Shown in pieces: positions 1 to 14,799 of a stretch of DNA of 64,000 bases. The notes beneath the pieces were generated by a model. It worked only from the letters and a program-made list of their open reading frames with translations, had not been told where the DNA came from and searched no databases. Both the position numbers and the translations under genes were made by a program. Source of the stretch: Actinostola sp. cb2023 (Eukaryota; Cnidaria; Anthozoa; Actiniaria; Actinostolidae); contig JAUJYZ010000681.1 of assembly GCA_033675265.1 (NCBI GenBank), positions 248,001 through 312,000 on the forward strand. Reading direction: 5' to 3'. How positions within the stretch are numbered: position 1 is the first letter of the stretch; each line of letters starts with the position of its first letter.

Positions 1-3000
1 CTAGCTACCTGAGCTACCTGAATTCTACATTACAGAATAAAACTATCTGTCCATTTTAGAACAAGCACCCAGACTAGCTACCTGAATTCTACATTACAGA
101 ATAAAACTATCTCTGTCCATTTTAGAACAAGCACAGACCAGACTAGCTACCTGATTTTTAGCTACCTGAATTCTACATTACAGAATAAAACTATCTGTCC
201 ATTTTAGAACAAGCACCCAGACTAGCTACCTGAATTCTACATTACAGAATAAAACTATCTGTCCATTTTAGAACAAGCACCCAGACTAGCTACCTGAATT
301 CTACATTACAGAAGAACAAAAACTATCTGTCCATTTTAGAACAATCTGTCCACCCAGACTAGCTACCTGAATTCTACATTACAGAATAAAACTATCTGTC
401 CATTTTAGAACAAGCACCCAGACTAGCTACCTGAATTCTACATTACAGAATAAAACTATCTGTCCATTTTAGAACAAGCACCCAGACTAGCTACCTGAAT
501 TCTACATTACAGAATAAAACTATCTGTCCATTTTAGAATTCTACATTACAGAATAAAACTATCTGTCCATTTTAGAACAAGCAGCACCCAGACTAGCTAC
601 CTAAAATATCTACATTTTAGAACAAGCACCCAGACTAGCTACCTGAATTCTACATTACAGAATAAAACTATCTGTCCATTTTAGAACAAGCACCCAGACT
701 AGCTACCTGAATTCTACATTACAGAATAAAACTATCTGTCCATTTTAGAACAACAAGCACCCCAGACTAGCTACCTGAACTAGCTACCTGAATTCTACAT
801 TACAGAATAAAACTATCTGTCCATTTTAGAACAAGCACCCAGACTAGCTACCTGAATTCTACATTACAGAATAAAACTATCTGTCCATTTTAGAACAAGC
901 ACCCAGACTAGCTACCTGAATTCTACATTACAGAATAAAACTATCTGTCCATTTTAGAACAAGCACCCAGACTAGCTACCTGAATTCTACATTACAGAAT
1001 AAAACTATCTGTCCATTTTAGAACAAGCACCCAGACTAGCTACCTGAATTCTACATTACAGAATAAAACTATCTGTCCATTTTAGAACAAGCACCCAGAC
1101 TAGCTACCTGAATTCTACATTACAGAATAAAACTATCTGTCCATTTTAGAACAAGCACCCAGACTAGCTACCTGAATTCTACATTACAGAATAAAACTAT
1201 CTGTCCATTTTAGAACAAGCACAAGCACCCAGACTAGCTAGCTACATTGAATTCTACATCTGTCCATTTTAGAACAAGCACCCAGACTAGCTAACATTAC
1301 AGAATAAAACTATCTGTCCATTTTAGAACAAGCACCCAGACTAGCCCAGACTAGCTACCTGAATTCTACATTACAGAATAAAACTATCTGTCCATTTTTT
1401 AGAACAAGCACCCAGACCCAGACTAGCTACCTGAATTCTACATTACAGAATAAAACTATCTGTCCATTTTAGAACAAGCACCCAGACTAGCTACCTGACT
1501 ATCTGTCCATTTTAGAACAAGCACCCAGACTAGCTACTGAATTCTACATTACAGAATAAAACTATCTGTCCATTTTAGAACAAGCACCCAGACTAGCTAC
1601 CTGAATTCTACATTACAGAATAAAACTATCTGTCCATTTTAGAACAAGCACCCAGACTAGCTACCTGAATTCTACATTACAGAATAAAACTATCTGTCCA
1701 TTTTAGAACAAGCACCCAGACTAGCTACCTGAATTCTACATTACAGAATAAAACTATCTGTCCATTTTAGAACAAGCACCCAGACTAGCTACCTGAATTC
1801 TACATTACAGAATAAAACTATCTGTCCATTTTAGAACAAGCACCCAGACTAGCTACCTGAATTCTACATTACAGAATAAAACTATCTGTCCATTTTAGAA
1901 CAAGCACCCAGACTAGCTACCTGAATTCTACATTACACAGAATAAAACTATCTGTCCATTTTAGAACACCCAGCACCAGACTAGCTACCTGAATTCTACA
2001 TTACAGAATAAAACTATCTGTCCATTTTAGAACAAGCACCCAGACTACATTACTACCTATCTGTCCACCCAGACTAGCTACCTGAATTCTACATTACAGA
2101 ATAAAACTATCTGTCATTTTTAGAACAAGCACCCAGACTAGCTACCTGAATTCTACATTACAGAATAAAACTATCTGTCCATTTTAGAACAAGCACCCAG
2201 ACTAGCTACCTGAATTCTACATTACAGAATAAAACTATCTGTCCATTTTAGAACAAGCACCCAGACTAGCTACCTGAATTTCTACATTACAGAATAAAAC
2301 TATCTGTCCATTTTAGAACAAGCACCCAGACTAGCTACCTGAATTCTACATTACAGAATAAAACTATCTGTCCATTTTAGAACAAGCACCCAGACTAGCT
2401 ACCTGAATTCTACATTACAGAATAAAACTATCTGTCCATTTTAGAACAAGCACCCAGACTAGCTACCTGAATTCTACATTACAGAATAAAACTATCTGTC
2501 CATTTTAGAACAAGCACCCAGACTAGCTACCTGAATTCTACATTACAGAATAAAACTATCTGTCCATTTTAGCTAACTGAAGAATAAAACTACATTTTTA
2601 GAACAAGCACCCAGACTAGCTACCTGAATTCTACATTACAGAATAAAACTATCTGTCCATTTTAGAACAAGCACCCAGACTAGCTACCTGAATTCTACAT
2701 TACAGAATAAAACTATCTGTCCATTTTAGAACAAGCAAGCACCCAGACTAGCTACCTGAATTCTACATTACAGAATAAAACTATCTGTCCATTTTAGAAC
2801 AAGCACCCAGACTAGCTACCTGAATTCTACATTACAGAATAAAACTATCTGTCCATTTTAGAACAAAGCCCCCAGACTAGCTACCTGAATTCTACATTAC
2901 AGAATAAAACTATCTGTCCATTTTAGAACAAGCACCCAGACTAGCTACCTGAATTCTTAAAACTATCTGTCCATTATTTACAACAGAATAAAACTATCTG

Positions 3001-6000
3001 TCCATTTTAGAACAAAGCACCCAGACTAGCTACCTGAATTCTACATTACAGAAAAAAACTATCTGTCCATTTTAGAACAAGCACCCAGACTAGCTACCTG
3101 AATTCTACATTACAGAATAAAACTATCTGTCCATTTTAGAACAAGCACCCAGACTAGCTACCTGAATTCTACATTACAGAATAAAACTATCTGTCCATTT
3201 TAGAACAAGCACCCAGACTAGCTACCTGAATTCTACATTACAGAATAAAACTATCTGTCCATTTTAGAACAAGCACCCAGACTAGCTACCTGAATTCTAC
3301 ATTACAGAATAAAACTATCTGTCCATTTTAGAACAAGCACCCAGACTAGCTACCTGAATTCTACATTACAGAATAAAACTATCTGTCCATTTTAGAACAA
3401 GCACCCAGACTAGCTACCTGAATTCTACATTACAGAATAAAACTATCTGTCCATTTTAGAACAAGCACCCAGACTAGCTACCTGAATTCTACATTACAGA
3501 ATAAAACTATCTGTCCATTTTAGAACAAGCACCCAGACTAGCTACCTGAATTCTACATTACACAGAATAAAACTATCTGTCCATTTTAGAACAAGCACCC
3601 AGACTAGCTACCTGAATTCTACATTACAGAATAAAACTATCTGTCCATTTTAGAACAAGCACCCAGACTAGCTACCTGAATTCTACATTACAGAATAAAA
3701 CTATCTGTCCATTTTAGAACAAGCACCCAGACTAGCTACCTGAATTCTACATTACAGAATAAAACTATCTGTCCATTTTAGAACAAGCACCCAGACTAGC
3801 TACCTGAATTCTACATTACAGAATAAAACTATCTGTCCATTTTAGAACAAGCACCCAGACTAGCTACCTGAATTCTACATTACAGAATAAAACTATCTGT
3901 CCATTTTAGAACAAGCACCCAGACTAGCTACCTGAATTCTACATTACAGAATAAAACTATCTGTCCATTTTAGAACAAGCACCCAGACTAGCTACCTGAA
4001 TTCTACATTACAGAATAAAACTATCTGTCCATTTTAGAACAAGCACCCAGACTAGCTACCTGAATTCTACATTACAGAATAAAACTATCTGTCCATTTTA
4101 GAACAAGCACCCAGACTAGCTACCTGAATTCTACATTACAGAATAAAACTATCTGTCCATTTTAGAACAAGCACCCAGACTAGCTACCTGAATTCTACAT
4201 TACAGAATAAAACTATCTGTCATTTTAGAACAAGCACCCAGACTAGCTACCTGAATTCTACATTACAGAATAAAACTATCTGTCCATTTTAGAACAAGCA
4301 CCCAGACTAGCTACCTGAATTCTACATTACAGAATAAAACTATCTGTCCATTTTAGAACAAGCACCCAGACTAGCTACCTGAATTCTACATTACAGAATA
4401 AAACTATCTGTCCATTTTAGAACAAGCACCCAGACTAGCTACCTGAATTCTACATTACAGAATAAAACTATCTGTCCATTTTAGAACACACCCAGACTAG
4501 CTACCTGAATTCTACATTACAGAATAAAACTATCTGTCCATTTTAGAACAAGCACCCAGACTAGCTACCTGAATTCTACATTACAGAATAAAACTATCTG
4601 TCCATTTTAGAACAAGCACCCAGACTAGCTACCTGAATTCTACATTACAGAAAAAAAACTATCTGTCCATTTTAGAACAAGCACCCAGACTAGCTACCTG
4701 AATTCTACATTACAGAATAAAAACATTTTATCTGTCTACATTTTTAAAACTATCTGTCCATTTTAGAACAAGCACCCAGACTAGCTACCTGAATTCTACA
4801 TTACAGAATAAAACTATCTGTCCATTTTAGAACAAGCACCCAGACTAGCTACCTGAATTCTACATTACAGAATAAAACTATCTGTCCATTTTAGAACAAG
4901 CACCCAGACTAGCTACCTGAATTCTACATTACAGAATAAAACTATCTGTCCATTTTAGAACAAGCACCCAGACCTAGCTACCTGAATTCTACATTACAGA
5001 ATAAAACTATCTGTCCATTTTAGAACAAGCACCCAGACTAGCTACCTGAATTCTACATCTGTCCATTTTTACAGAATAAAACTATCTGTCCATTTTAGAA
5101 CAAACAAGCACCCAGACTAGCTACCTGAATTCTACATTACAGAATAAAACTATCTGTCCATTTTAGAACAAGCACCCAGACTAGCTACCTGAATTCTACA
5201 TTACAGAATAAAACTATCTGTCCATTTTAGAACAAGCACCCAGACTAGCTACCTGAATTCTACATTACAGAATAAAACTATCTGTCCATTTTAGAACAAG
5301 CACCCAGACTAGCTACCTGAATTCTACATTACAGAATAAAACTATCTGTCCATTTTAGAACAAGCACCCAGACTAGCTACCTGAATTCTACATTACAGAA
5401 TAAAACTATCTGTCCATTTTAGAACAAGCACCCAGACTAGCTACCTGAATTCTACATTACAGAATAAAACTATCTGTCCATTTTAGAACAAGCACCCAGA
5501 CTAGCTACCTGAATTCTACATTACAGAATAAAACTATCTGTCCATTTTAGAACAAGCACCCAGACTAGCTACCTGAATTCTACATTACAGAATAAAACTA
5601 TCTGTCCATTTTAGAACAAGCACCCAGACTAGCTACCTGAATTCTACATTACAGAATAAAACTATCTGTCCATTTTAGAACAAGCACCCAGACTAGCTAC
5701 CTGAATTCTACATTACAGAATAAAACTATCTGTCCATTTTAGAACAAGCACCCAGACTAGCTACCTGAATTCTACATTACAGAATAAAACTATCTGTCCA
5801 TTTTAGAACAAGCACCCAGACTAGCTACCTGAATTCTACATTACAGAATAAAACTATCTGTCCATTTTAGAACAAGCACCCAGACTAGCTACCTGAATTC
5901 TACATTACAGAATAAAACTATCTGTCCATTTTAGAACAAGCACCCAGACTAGCTACCTGAATTCTACATTACAGAATAAAACTATCTGTCCATTTTAGAA

Positions 6001-9000
6001 CAAGCACCCAGACTAGCTACCTGAATTCTACATTACAGAATAAAACTATCTGTCCATTTTAGAACAAGCACCCAGACTAGCTACCTGAATTCTACATTAC
6101 AGAATAAAACTATCTGTCCATTTTAGAACAAGCACCCAGACTAGCTACCTGAATTCTACATTACAGAATAAAACTATCTGTCCATTTTAGAACAAGCACC
6201 CAGACTAGCTACCTGAATTCTACATTACAGAATAAAACTATCTGTCCATTTTAGAACAAGCACCCAGACTAGCTACCTGAATTCTACATTACAGAATAAA
6301 ACTATCTGTCCATTTTAGAACAAGCACCCAGACTAGCTACCTGAATTCTACATTACAGAATAAAACTATCTGTCCATTTTAGAACAAGCACCCAGACTAG
6401 CTACCTGAATTCTACATTACAGAATAAAACTATCTGTCCATTTTAGAACAAGCACCCAGACTAGCTACCTGAATTCTACATTACAGAATAAAACTATCTG
6501 TCCATTTTAGAACAAGCACCCAGACTAGCTACCTGAATTCTACATTACAGAATAAAACTATCTGTCCATTTTAGAACAAGCACCCAGACTAGCTACCTGA
6601 ATTCTACATTACAGAATAAAACTATCTGTCCATTTTAGAACAAGCACCCAGACTAGCTACCTGAATTCTACATTACAGAATAAAACTATCTGTCCATTTT
6701 AGAACAAGCACCCAGACTAGCTACCTGAATTCTACATTACAGAATAAAACTATCTGTCCATTTTAGAACAAGCACCCAGACTAGCTACCTGAATTCTACA
6801 TTACAGAATAAAACTATCTGTCCATTTTAGAACAAGCACCCAGACTAGCTACCTGAATTCTACATTACAGAATAAAACTATCTGTCCATTTTAGAACAAG
6901 CACCCAGACTAGCTACCTGAATTCTACATTACAGAATAAAACTATCTGTCCATTTTAGAACAAGCACCCAGACTAGCTACCTGAATTCTACATTACAGAA
7001 TAAAACTATCTGTCCATTTTAGAACAAGCACCCAGACTAGCTACCTGAATTCTACATTACAGAATAAAACTATCTGTCCATTTTAGAACAAGCACCCAGA
7101 CTAGCTACCTGAATTCTACATTACAGAATAAAACTATCTGTCCATTTTAGAACAAGCACCCAGACTAGCTACCTGAATTCTACATTACAGAATAAAACTA
7201 TCTGTCCATTTTAGAACAAGCACCCAGACTAGCTACCTGAATTCTACATTACAGAATAAAACTATCTGTCCATTTTAGAACAAGCACCCAGACTAGCTAC
7301 CTGAATTCTACATTACAGAATAAAACTATCTGTCCATTTTAGAACAAGCACCCAGACTAGCTACCTGAATTCTACATTACAGAATAAAACTATCTGTCCA
7401 TTTTAGAACAAGCACCCAGACTAGCTACCTGAATTCTACATTACAGAATAAAACTATCTGTCCCATTTTAGAACAAGCACCCAGACTAGCTACCTGAATT
7501 CTACATTACAGAATAAAACTATCTGTCCATTTTAGAACAAGCACCCAGACTAGCTACCTGAATTCTACATTACAGAATAAAACTATCTGTCCATTTTAGA
7601 ACAAGCACCCAGACTAGCTACCTGAATTCTACATTACAGAATAAAACTATCTGTCCATTTTAGAACAAGCACCCAGACTAGCTACCTGAATTCTACATTA
7701 CAGAATAAAACTATCTGTCCATTTTAGAACAAGCACCCAGACTAGCTACCTGAATTCTACATTACAGAATAAAACTATCTGTCCATTTTAGAACAAGCAC
7801 CCAGACTAGCTACCTGAATTCTACATTACAGAATAAAACTATCTGTCCATTTTAGAACAAGCACCCAGACTAGCTACCTGAATTCTACATTACAGAATAA
7901 AACTATCTGTCCATTTTAGAACAAGCACCCAGACTAGCTACCTGAATTCTACATTACAGAATAAAACTATCTGTCCATTTTAGAACAAGCACCCAGACTA
8001 GCTACCTGAATTCTACATTACAGAATAAAACTATCTGTCCATTTTAGAACAAGCACCCAGACTAGCTACCTGAATTCTACATTACAGAATAAAACTATCT
8101 GTCCATTTTAGAACAAGCACCCAGACTAGCTACCTGAATTCTACATTACAGAATAAAACTATCTGTCCATTTTAGAACAAGCACCCAGACTAGCTACCTG
8201 AATTCTACATTACAGAATAAAACTATCTGTCCATTTTAGAACAAGCACCCAGACTAGCTACCTGAATTCTACATTACAGAATAAAACTATCTGTCCATTT
8301 TAGAACAAGCACCCAGACTAGCTACCTGAATTCTACATTACAGAATAAAACTATCTGTCCATTTTAGAACAAGCACCCAGACTAGCTACCTGAATTCTAC
8401 ATTACAGAATAAAACTATCTGTCCATTTTAGAACAAGCACCCAGACTAGCTACCTGAATTCTACATTACAGAATAAAACTATCTGTCCATTTTAGAACAA
8501 GCACCCAGACTAGCTACCTGAATTCTACATTACAGAATAAAACTATCTGTCCATTTTAGAACAAGCACCCAGACTAGCTACCTGAATTCTACATTACAGA
8601 ATAAAACTATCTGTCCATTTTAGAACAAGCACCCAGACTAGCTACCTGAATTCTACATTACAGAATAAAACTATCTGTCCATTTTAGAACAAGCACCCAG
8701 ACTAGCTACCTGAATTCTACATTACAGAATAAAACTATCTGTCCATTTTAGAACAAGCACCCAGACTAGCTACCTGAATTCTACATTACAGAATAAAACT
8801 ATCTGTCCATTTTAGAACAAGCACCCAGACTAGCTACCTGAATTCTACATTACAGAATAAAACTATCTGTCCATTTTAGAACAAGCACCCAGACTAGCTA
8901 CCTGAATTCTACATTACAGAATAAAACTATCTGTCCATTTTAGAACAAGCACCCAGACTAGCTACCTGAATTCTACATTACAGAATAAAACTATCTGTCC

Positions 9001-12000
9001 ATTTTAGAACAAGCACCCAGACTAGCTACCTGAATTCTACATTACAGAATAAAACTATCTGTCCATTTTAGAACAAGCACCCAGACTAGCTACCTGAATT
9101 CTACATTACAGAATAAAACTATCTGTCCATTTTAGAACAAGCACCCAGACTAGCTACCTGAATTCTACATTACAGAATAAAACTATCTGTCCATTTTAGA
9201 ACAAGCACCCAGACTAGCTACCTGAATTCTACATTACAGAATAAAACTATCTGTCCATTTTAGAACAAGCACCCAGACTAGCTACCTGAATTCTACATTA
9301 CAGAATAAAACTATCTGTCCATTTTAGAACAAGCACCCAGACTAGCTACCTGAATTCTACATTACAGAATAAAACTATCTGTCCATTTTAGAACAAGCAC
9401 CCAGACTAGCTACCTGAATTCTACATTACAGAATAAAACTATCTGTCCATTTTAGAACAAGCACCCAGACTAGCTACCTGAATTCTACATTACAGAATAA
9501 AACTATCTGTCCATTTTAGAACAAGCACCCAGACTAGCTACCTGAATTCTACATTACAGAATAAAACTATCTGTCCATTTTAGAACAAGCACCCAGACTA
9601 GCTACCTGAATTCTACATTACAGAATAAAACTATCTGTCCATTTTAGAACAAGCACCCAGACTAGCTACCTGAATTCTACATTACAGAATAAAACTATCT
9701 GTCCATTTTAGAACAAGCACCCAGACTAGCTACCTGAATTCTACATTACAGAATAAAACTATCTGTCCATTTTAGAACAAGCACCCAGACTAGCTACCTG
9801 AATTCTACATTACAGAATAAAACTATCTGTCCATTTTAGAACAAGCACCCAGACTAGCTACCTGAATTCTACATTACAGAATAAAACTATCTGTCCATTT
9901 TAGAACAAGCACCCAGACTAGCTACCTGAATTCTACATTACAGAATAAAACTATCTGTCTGTCAATTTTAGAACAAGCACCCAGACTAGCTACCTGAATT
10001 CTACATTACAGAATAAAACTATCTGTCCATTTTAGAACAAGCACCCAGACTAGCTACCTGAATTCTACATTACAGAATAAAACTATCTGTCCATTTTAGA
10101 ACAAGCACCCAGACTAGCTACCTGAATTCTACATTACAGAATAAAACTATCTGTCCATTTTAGAACAAGCACCCAGACTAGCTACCTGAATTCTACATTA
10201 CAGAATAAAACTATCTGTCCATTTTAGAACAAGCACCCAGACTAGCTACCTGAATTCTACATTACAGAATAAAACTATCTGTCCATTTTAGAACAAGCAC
10301 CCAGACTAGCTACCTGAATTCTACATTACAGAATAAAACTATCTGTCCATTTTAGAACAAGCACCCAGACTAGCTACCTGAATTCTACATTACAGAATAA
10401 AACTATCTGTCCATTTTAGAACAAGCACCCAGACTAGCTACCTGAATTCTACATTACAGAATAAAACTATCTGTCCATTTTAGAACAAGCACCCAGACTA
10501 GCTACCTGAATTCTACATTACAGAATAAAACTATCTGTCCATTTTAGAACAAGCACCCAGACTAGCTACCTGAATTCTACATTACAGAATAAAACTATCT
10601 GTCCATTTTAGAACAAGCACCCAGACTAGCTACCTGAATTCTACATTACAGAATAAAACTATCTGTCCATTTTAGAACAAGCACCCAGACTAGCTACCTG
10701 AATTCTACATTACAGAATAAAACTATCTGTCCATTTTAGAACAAGCACCCAGACTAGCTACCTGAATTCTACATTACAGAATAAAACTATCTGTCCATTT
10801 TAGAACAAGCACCCAGACTAGCTACCTGAATTCTACATTACAGAATAAAACTATCTGTCCATTTTAGAACAAGCACCCAGACTAGCTACCTGAATTCTAC
10901 ATTACAGAATAAAACTATCTGTCCATTTTAGAACAAGCACCCAGACTAGCTACCTGAATTCTACATTACATTAAGAAAAAACTATCTGTCCATTTTAGAA
11001 CAAGCACCCAGACTAGCTACCTGAATTCTACATTACAGAATAAAACTATCTGTCCATTTTAGAACAAGCACCCAGACTAGCTACCTGAATTCTACATTAC
11101 AGAATAAAACTATCTGTCCATTTTAGAACAAGCACCCAGACTAGCTACCTGAATTCTACATTACAGAATAAAACTATCTGTCCATTTTAGAACAAGCACC
11201 CAGACTAGCTACCTGAATTCTACATTACAGAATAAAACTATCTGTCCATTTTAGAACAAGCACCCAGACTAGCTACCTGAATTCTACATTACAGAATAAA
11301 ACTATCTGTCCATTTTAGAACAAGCACCCAGACTAGCTACCTGAATTCTACATTACAGAATAAAACTATCTGTCCATTTTAGAACAAGCACCCAGACTAG
11401 CTACCTGAATTCTACATTACAGAATAAAACTATCTGTCCATTTTAGAACAAGCACCCAGACTAGCTAGCTACCTGAATTCTACATTACAGAATAAAACTA
11501 TCTGTCCATTTTAGAACAAGCACCCAGACTAGCTACCTGAATTCTACATTACAGAATAAAACTATCTGTCCATTTTAGAACAAGCACCCTACTAGCTACC
11601 TGAATTCTACATTACAGAATAAAACTATCTGTCCATTTTAGAACAAGCACCCAGACTAGCTACCTGAATTCTACATTACAGAATAAAACTATCTGTCCAT
11701 TTTAGAACAAGCACCCAGACTAGCTACCTGAATTCTACATTACAGAATAAAACTATCTGTCCATTTTAGAACAAGCACCCAGACTAGCTACCTGAATTCT
11801 ACATTACAGAATAAAACTATCTGTCCATTTTAGAACAAGCACCCAGACTAGCTACCTGAATTCTACATTACAGAATAAAACTATCTGTCCATTTTAGAAC
11901 AAGCACCCAGACTAGCTACCTGAATTCTACATTACAGAATAAAACTATCTGTCCATTTTAGAACAAGCACCCAGACTAGCTACCTGAATTCTACATTACA

Positions 12001-12187
12001 GAATAAAACTATCTGTCCCCATTTTAGAACAAGCACCCAGACTAGCTACCTGAATTCTACATTACAGAAGAAAAAACTATCTGTCCATTTTAGAACAAGC
12101 GCCCAGACTAGCTACCTGAATTCTACATTACAGAATAAAACTATCTGTCCATTTTAGAACAAGCACCCAGACTAGCTACCTGAATTC
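1..12187. repeat. 64-bp satellite array, about 190 copies, open at the left edge
   Basis: The unit begins ACTAGCTACCTGAATTCTAC and ends AACAAGCACCCAG. Copies from about 5110 to 12187 are nearly identical; copies before 5110 carry many small insertions, deletions and partial units (for example near 340, 600, 1240, 2040, 2570, 2960, 4730 and 5050). All frames contain stops. Because CABIN1 is unfinished at 14712, the array probably lies within its intron 36. Confidence 0.97.
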
Positions 12188-14711
12188 TTTGTTCTTGAAA
12201 TAAAAATCAGCCAACAAATAAAACAGCTCGCCAACAACAGGTCTGGAAAACAAAACATTTCGTCAAATGAGAGCGTGTGATAGTTCAAATATGAGCGGGA
12301 GAGCTTTATGGGCATCTATGGTCGGAACGAATATTTTAACTCACTTATCAAATGCATCACTATAACATGTTTTGCTATTGTTTTTTGAATTAATTTGACT
12401 GAGAAAATCAAACTTAAAGTTTAATGCAAATCAGGACGAATCTCTTTAAAGATACTTGTGCCGCTTATGATTTCTCTTGTGTTTTGATCATGAATTATTC
12501 ATGAATTCGATCAGTACGAGTTAGAGTACAGTTTAAGGCAACAATAAGTAAGCTAGAAAAGTATGCGGACACACAGTGTACCTGATTGCCGGCAACATGT
12601 ACTTTTGCAGCGTGTGTCCTTCACCCCTGCAACATGTTGTACACAACATTGCCGGCAACATGTACTTTTGCAGCGTGTGTCCTTCACCCCTGCAACAAGT
12701 TGCACGAAACATTGCTGAAGTACGATTGATTGCTACTTCAGCAACTTTGCGAGCAACAAATTGCGTCCTGTGAGCGCGCACTAGTCAATTGCGAGCAATG
12801 TTGCAGGGGTGGACACACGCTGAAACAAAACTGCCTGCAATGTTGCACCGTTTGTAAATAAAGACTAGGAAAATAACCGAGTCCAAGATGGGATTTGAAC
12901 CCGCGATGAGCGAGGTCTTAGATGGTATACAGCTATTTCAACAAATATTGTCGGAGCCAAAAGGCAAACTGAGGCGATCGGCAATAGGTCATTACGAAAC
13001 CTAAACACACTGTTTAAATCAAGTAAATTAGAACCACCCTATAGGTCCATAACGTTCAATCCATGTGAGGAGTTTGTGGATTTTTAAGCTATTTCAGAGC
13101 TAACCAGACAAAACTTGCCTTTCGCCTCTCGCCTCTTGCCTTTGAAATAGCTTTATTATATAGTCAAGTCAATCCGCGCGCTCTGATTGGCTGAAAACTG
13201 TGCTTTATCAGAGATTATAAAATAACTATGATATAACGCGCGCTCTGATTGGCCAAAGGATGCGTATTCTGCGTTCTTTATGAGAGCACAGTGCACACGC
13301 GCGCAGATATTCAAACATTTTTGTAACGAACAAAATTGAAAACTTGACTTAAATTCATAATTGTATTTTATAAAAGAATTAGAAAACTTGTCCGCTGTGC
13401 TATGTGCAGATTTATATACACCCAGGTCACTTAGGACGTACACTGTACGATCAGCTAAGCGGAAAGAATCATTAACAATTATTTACAGGTCAATGGAACA
13501 GCATCTTTGTAATATAAACTTAATTGTAAACAAGACCTTGTAAGCAAGGTACACTCGTGCCCTGTTGCAATGTTCAGTTGACTGTGTACATGAAAGCTTT
13601 GGATACAACTGAGAAGTATGCATGCTTGAAGAATTGTGGTCCCTGTGGTAGTGTGAGGCCAGAGTTCCCGGGAGTTAGTATGAATGAGTTTAATTTTCGC
13701 TTCTAGAAAGCCCCCATTTTCTACCTTGTTCTTCAAAGTATTTTTGATAGTTATTTGAGGGTTTGAGGGGGTATTTAGTGTATGTTCGGGTCGGTTGGAT
13801 TTCGAGTTGTTTTCGTCTGAACTCAAAGACGTAGCACAGCAACAACACATGAACATAACTTGTTTGAAAATAAGAATAAAAACAATAAATAATGACAATC
13901 AATACACAAATGCAATAATGCAAATTCAAGTCCAATTCATCTTCAAGTAGATATAAATAGCATACTGTATACAGTGTATATAATTGTGCTCGTCAGTCGG
14001 CTCTATAAAGTTGGCCGGGTAAGTTCGTAGCTTTCAACTGACTTCTGGATCGGATTTCAGTCATCCAGGTTTGTATCAACTTCAAGTTTGTATAACTGAT
14101 AAAGGCTTTCAAGGCTTCCATGTTATGTGTCTCTGTTTCAGTTCGCGAATATCGGCATGTTGACATCGAGCGAAGAGTCGCTACGTAGACCTCGTGGCAT
14201 TGCTGGATCTTCTCGTCTTTGACTACACACCGAACACTCTGACGAGTAAAGAGTGAACGATTTCCCTAAAAAATTATTCCACATGAAATGCCTTGCCAGT
14301 CCAAAATAGCCGTCTTCTTCGACTTCGCAAGATCCGTCAAGAGTTGCTGGTTACCGGAAGTATAGCGCAACTTTGCAAATTTCTGACACCGACACACACA
14401 CAAAAAAAATACGGGCTGTGTTTTTCAACTCGTGCCGGCTAAAGGCCTGGGCACGAGTAATAAATCTGAAATCTGAAATCTGAAACAAGCTGTTGGAAGG
14501 CGATTGATAAAACGCGCCTTGAAATATACTTGCAACTGCAAGCATTATATAGTTAGTTAGTTCAGCGGTTTCTCCCACTTCTTATCTATTCTCCCTTAGA
14601 AAATCTCCAGTAAACTGCAGAATTCCTGAGTTTATTTCACACGCGGACGCATTTATTTACATAATAAATGCACTACTGTACGAGTGATCAAGTGTTGTAT
14701 GATAGAAATAC
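12188..14711. other. CABIN1 intron 36, unique and dispersed repeat sequence
   Basis: No exon was recognised here. Contents: a dispersed repeat related to 56450-56597 (12360-12515); a two-copy tandem repeat of about 74 bp with the core GCCGGCAACATGTACTTTTG (12588-12712) followed by an inverted partial copy (12790-12845); and ordinary AT-rich sequence to 14711. Confidence 0.5.
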
Positions 14712-14799
14712 CTTTTTGCTGATACAAGACGTTCTGGGAGCTTGGGAACCTCGTCTGAAACTCCGTCGATAAAGGCCTGGACATTATCGAATGAAATGG
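14712..14799 (-). CDS. CABIN1: CABIN1 exon 36 (last exon in window)
   Basis: 88 nt, phase 1/2. [20 protein letters not shown] aligns with vertebrate LSLDKVSAYIEGTSTEVPCL. Acceptor GGTTGTAG, donor GTATTT. The next expected exon (vertebrate NELYYLLADYHF) was not found between here and the 64-bp array. Confidence 0.93.

Noticed and set aside
1..12187. CRISPR-like array of regular repeats
   Set aside because: The units are contiguous 64-bp copies with no unique spacers, in animal DNA.
12880..12910. tRNA B-box-like sequence (minus strand GGTTCAAATCCC)
   Set aside because: No cloverleaf could be drawn around it and no A-box was found at the right distance.
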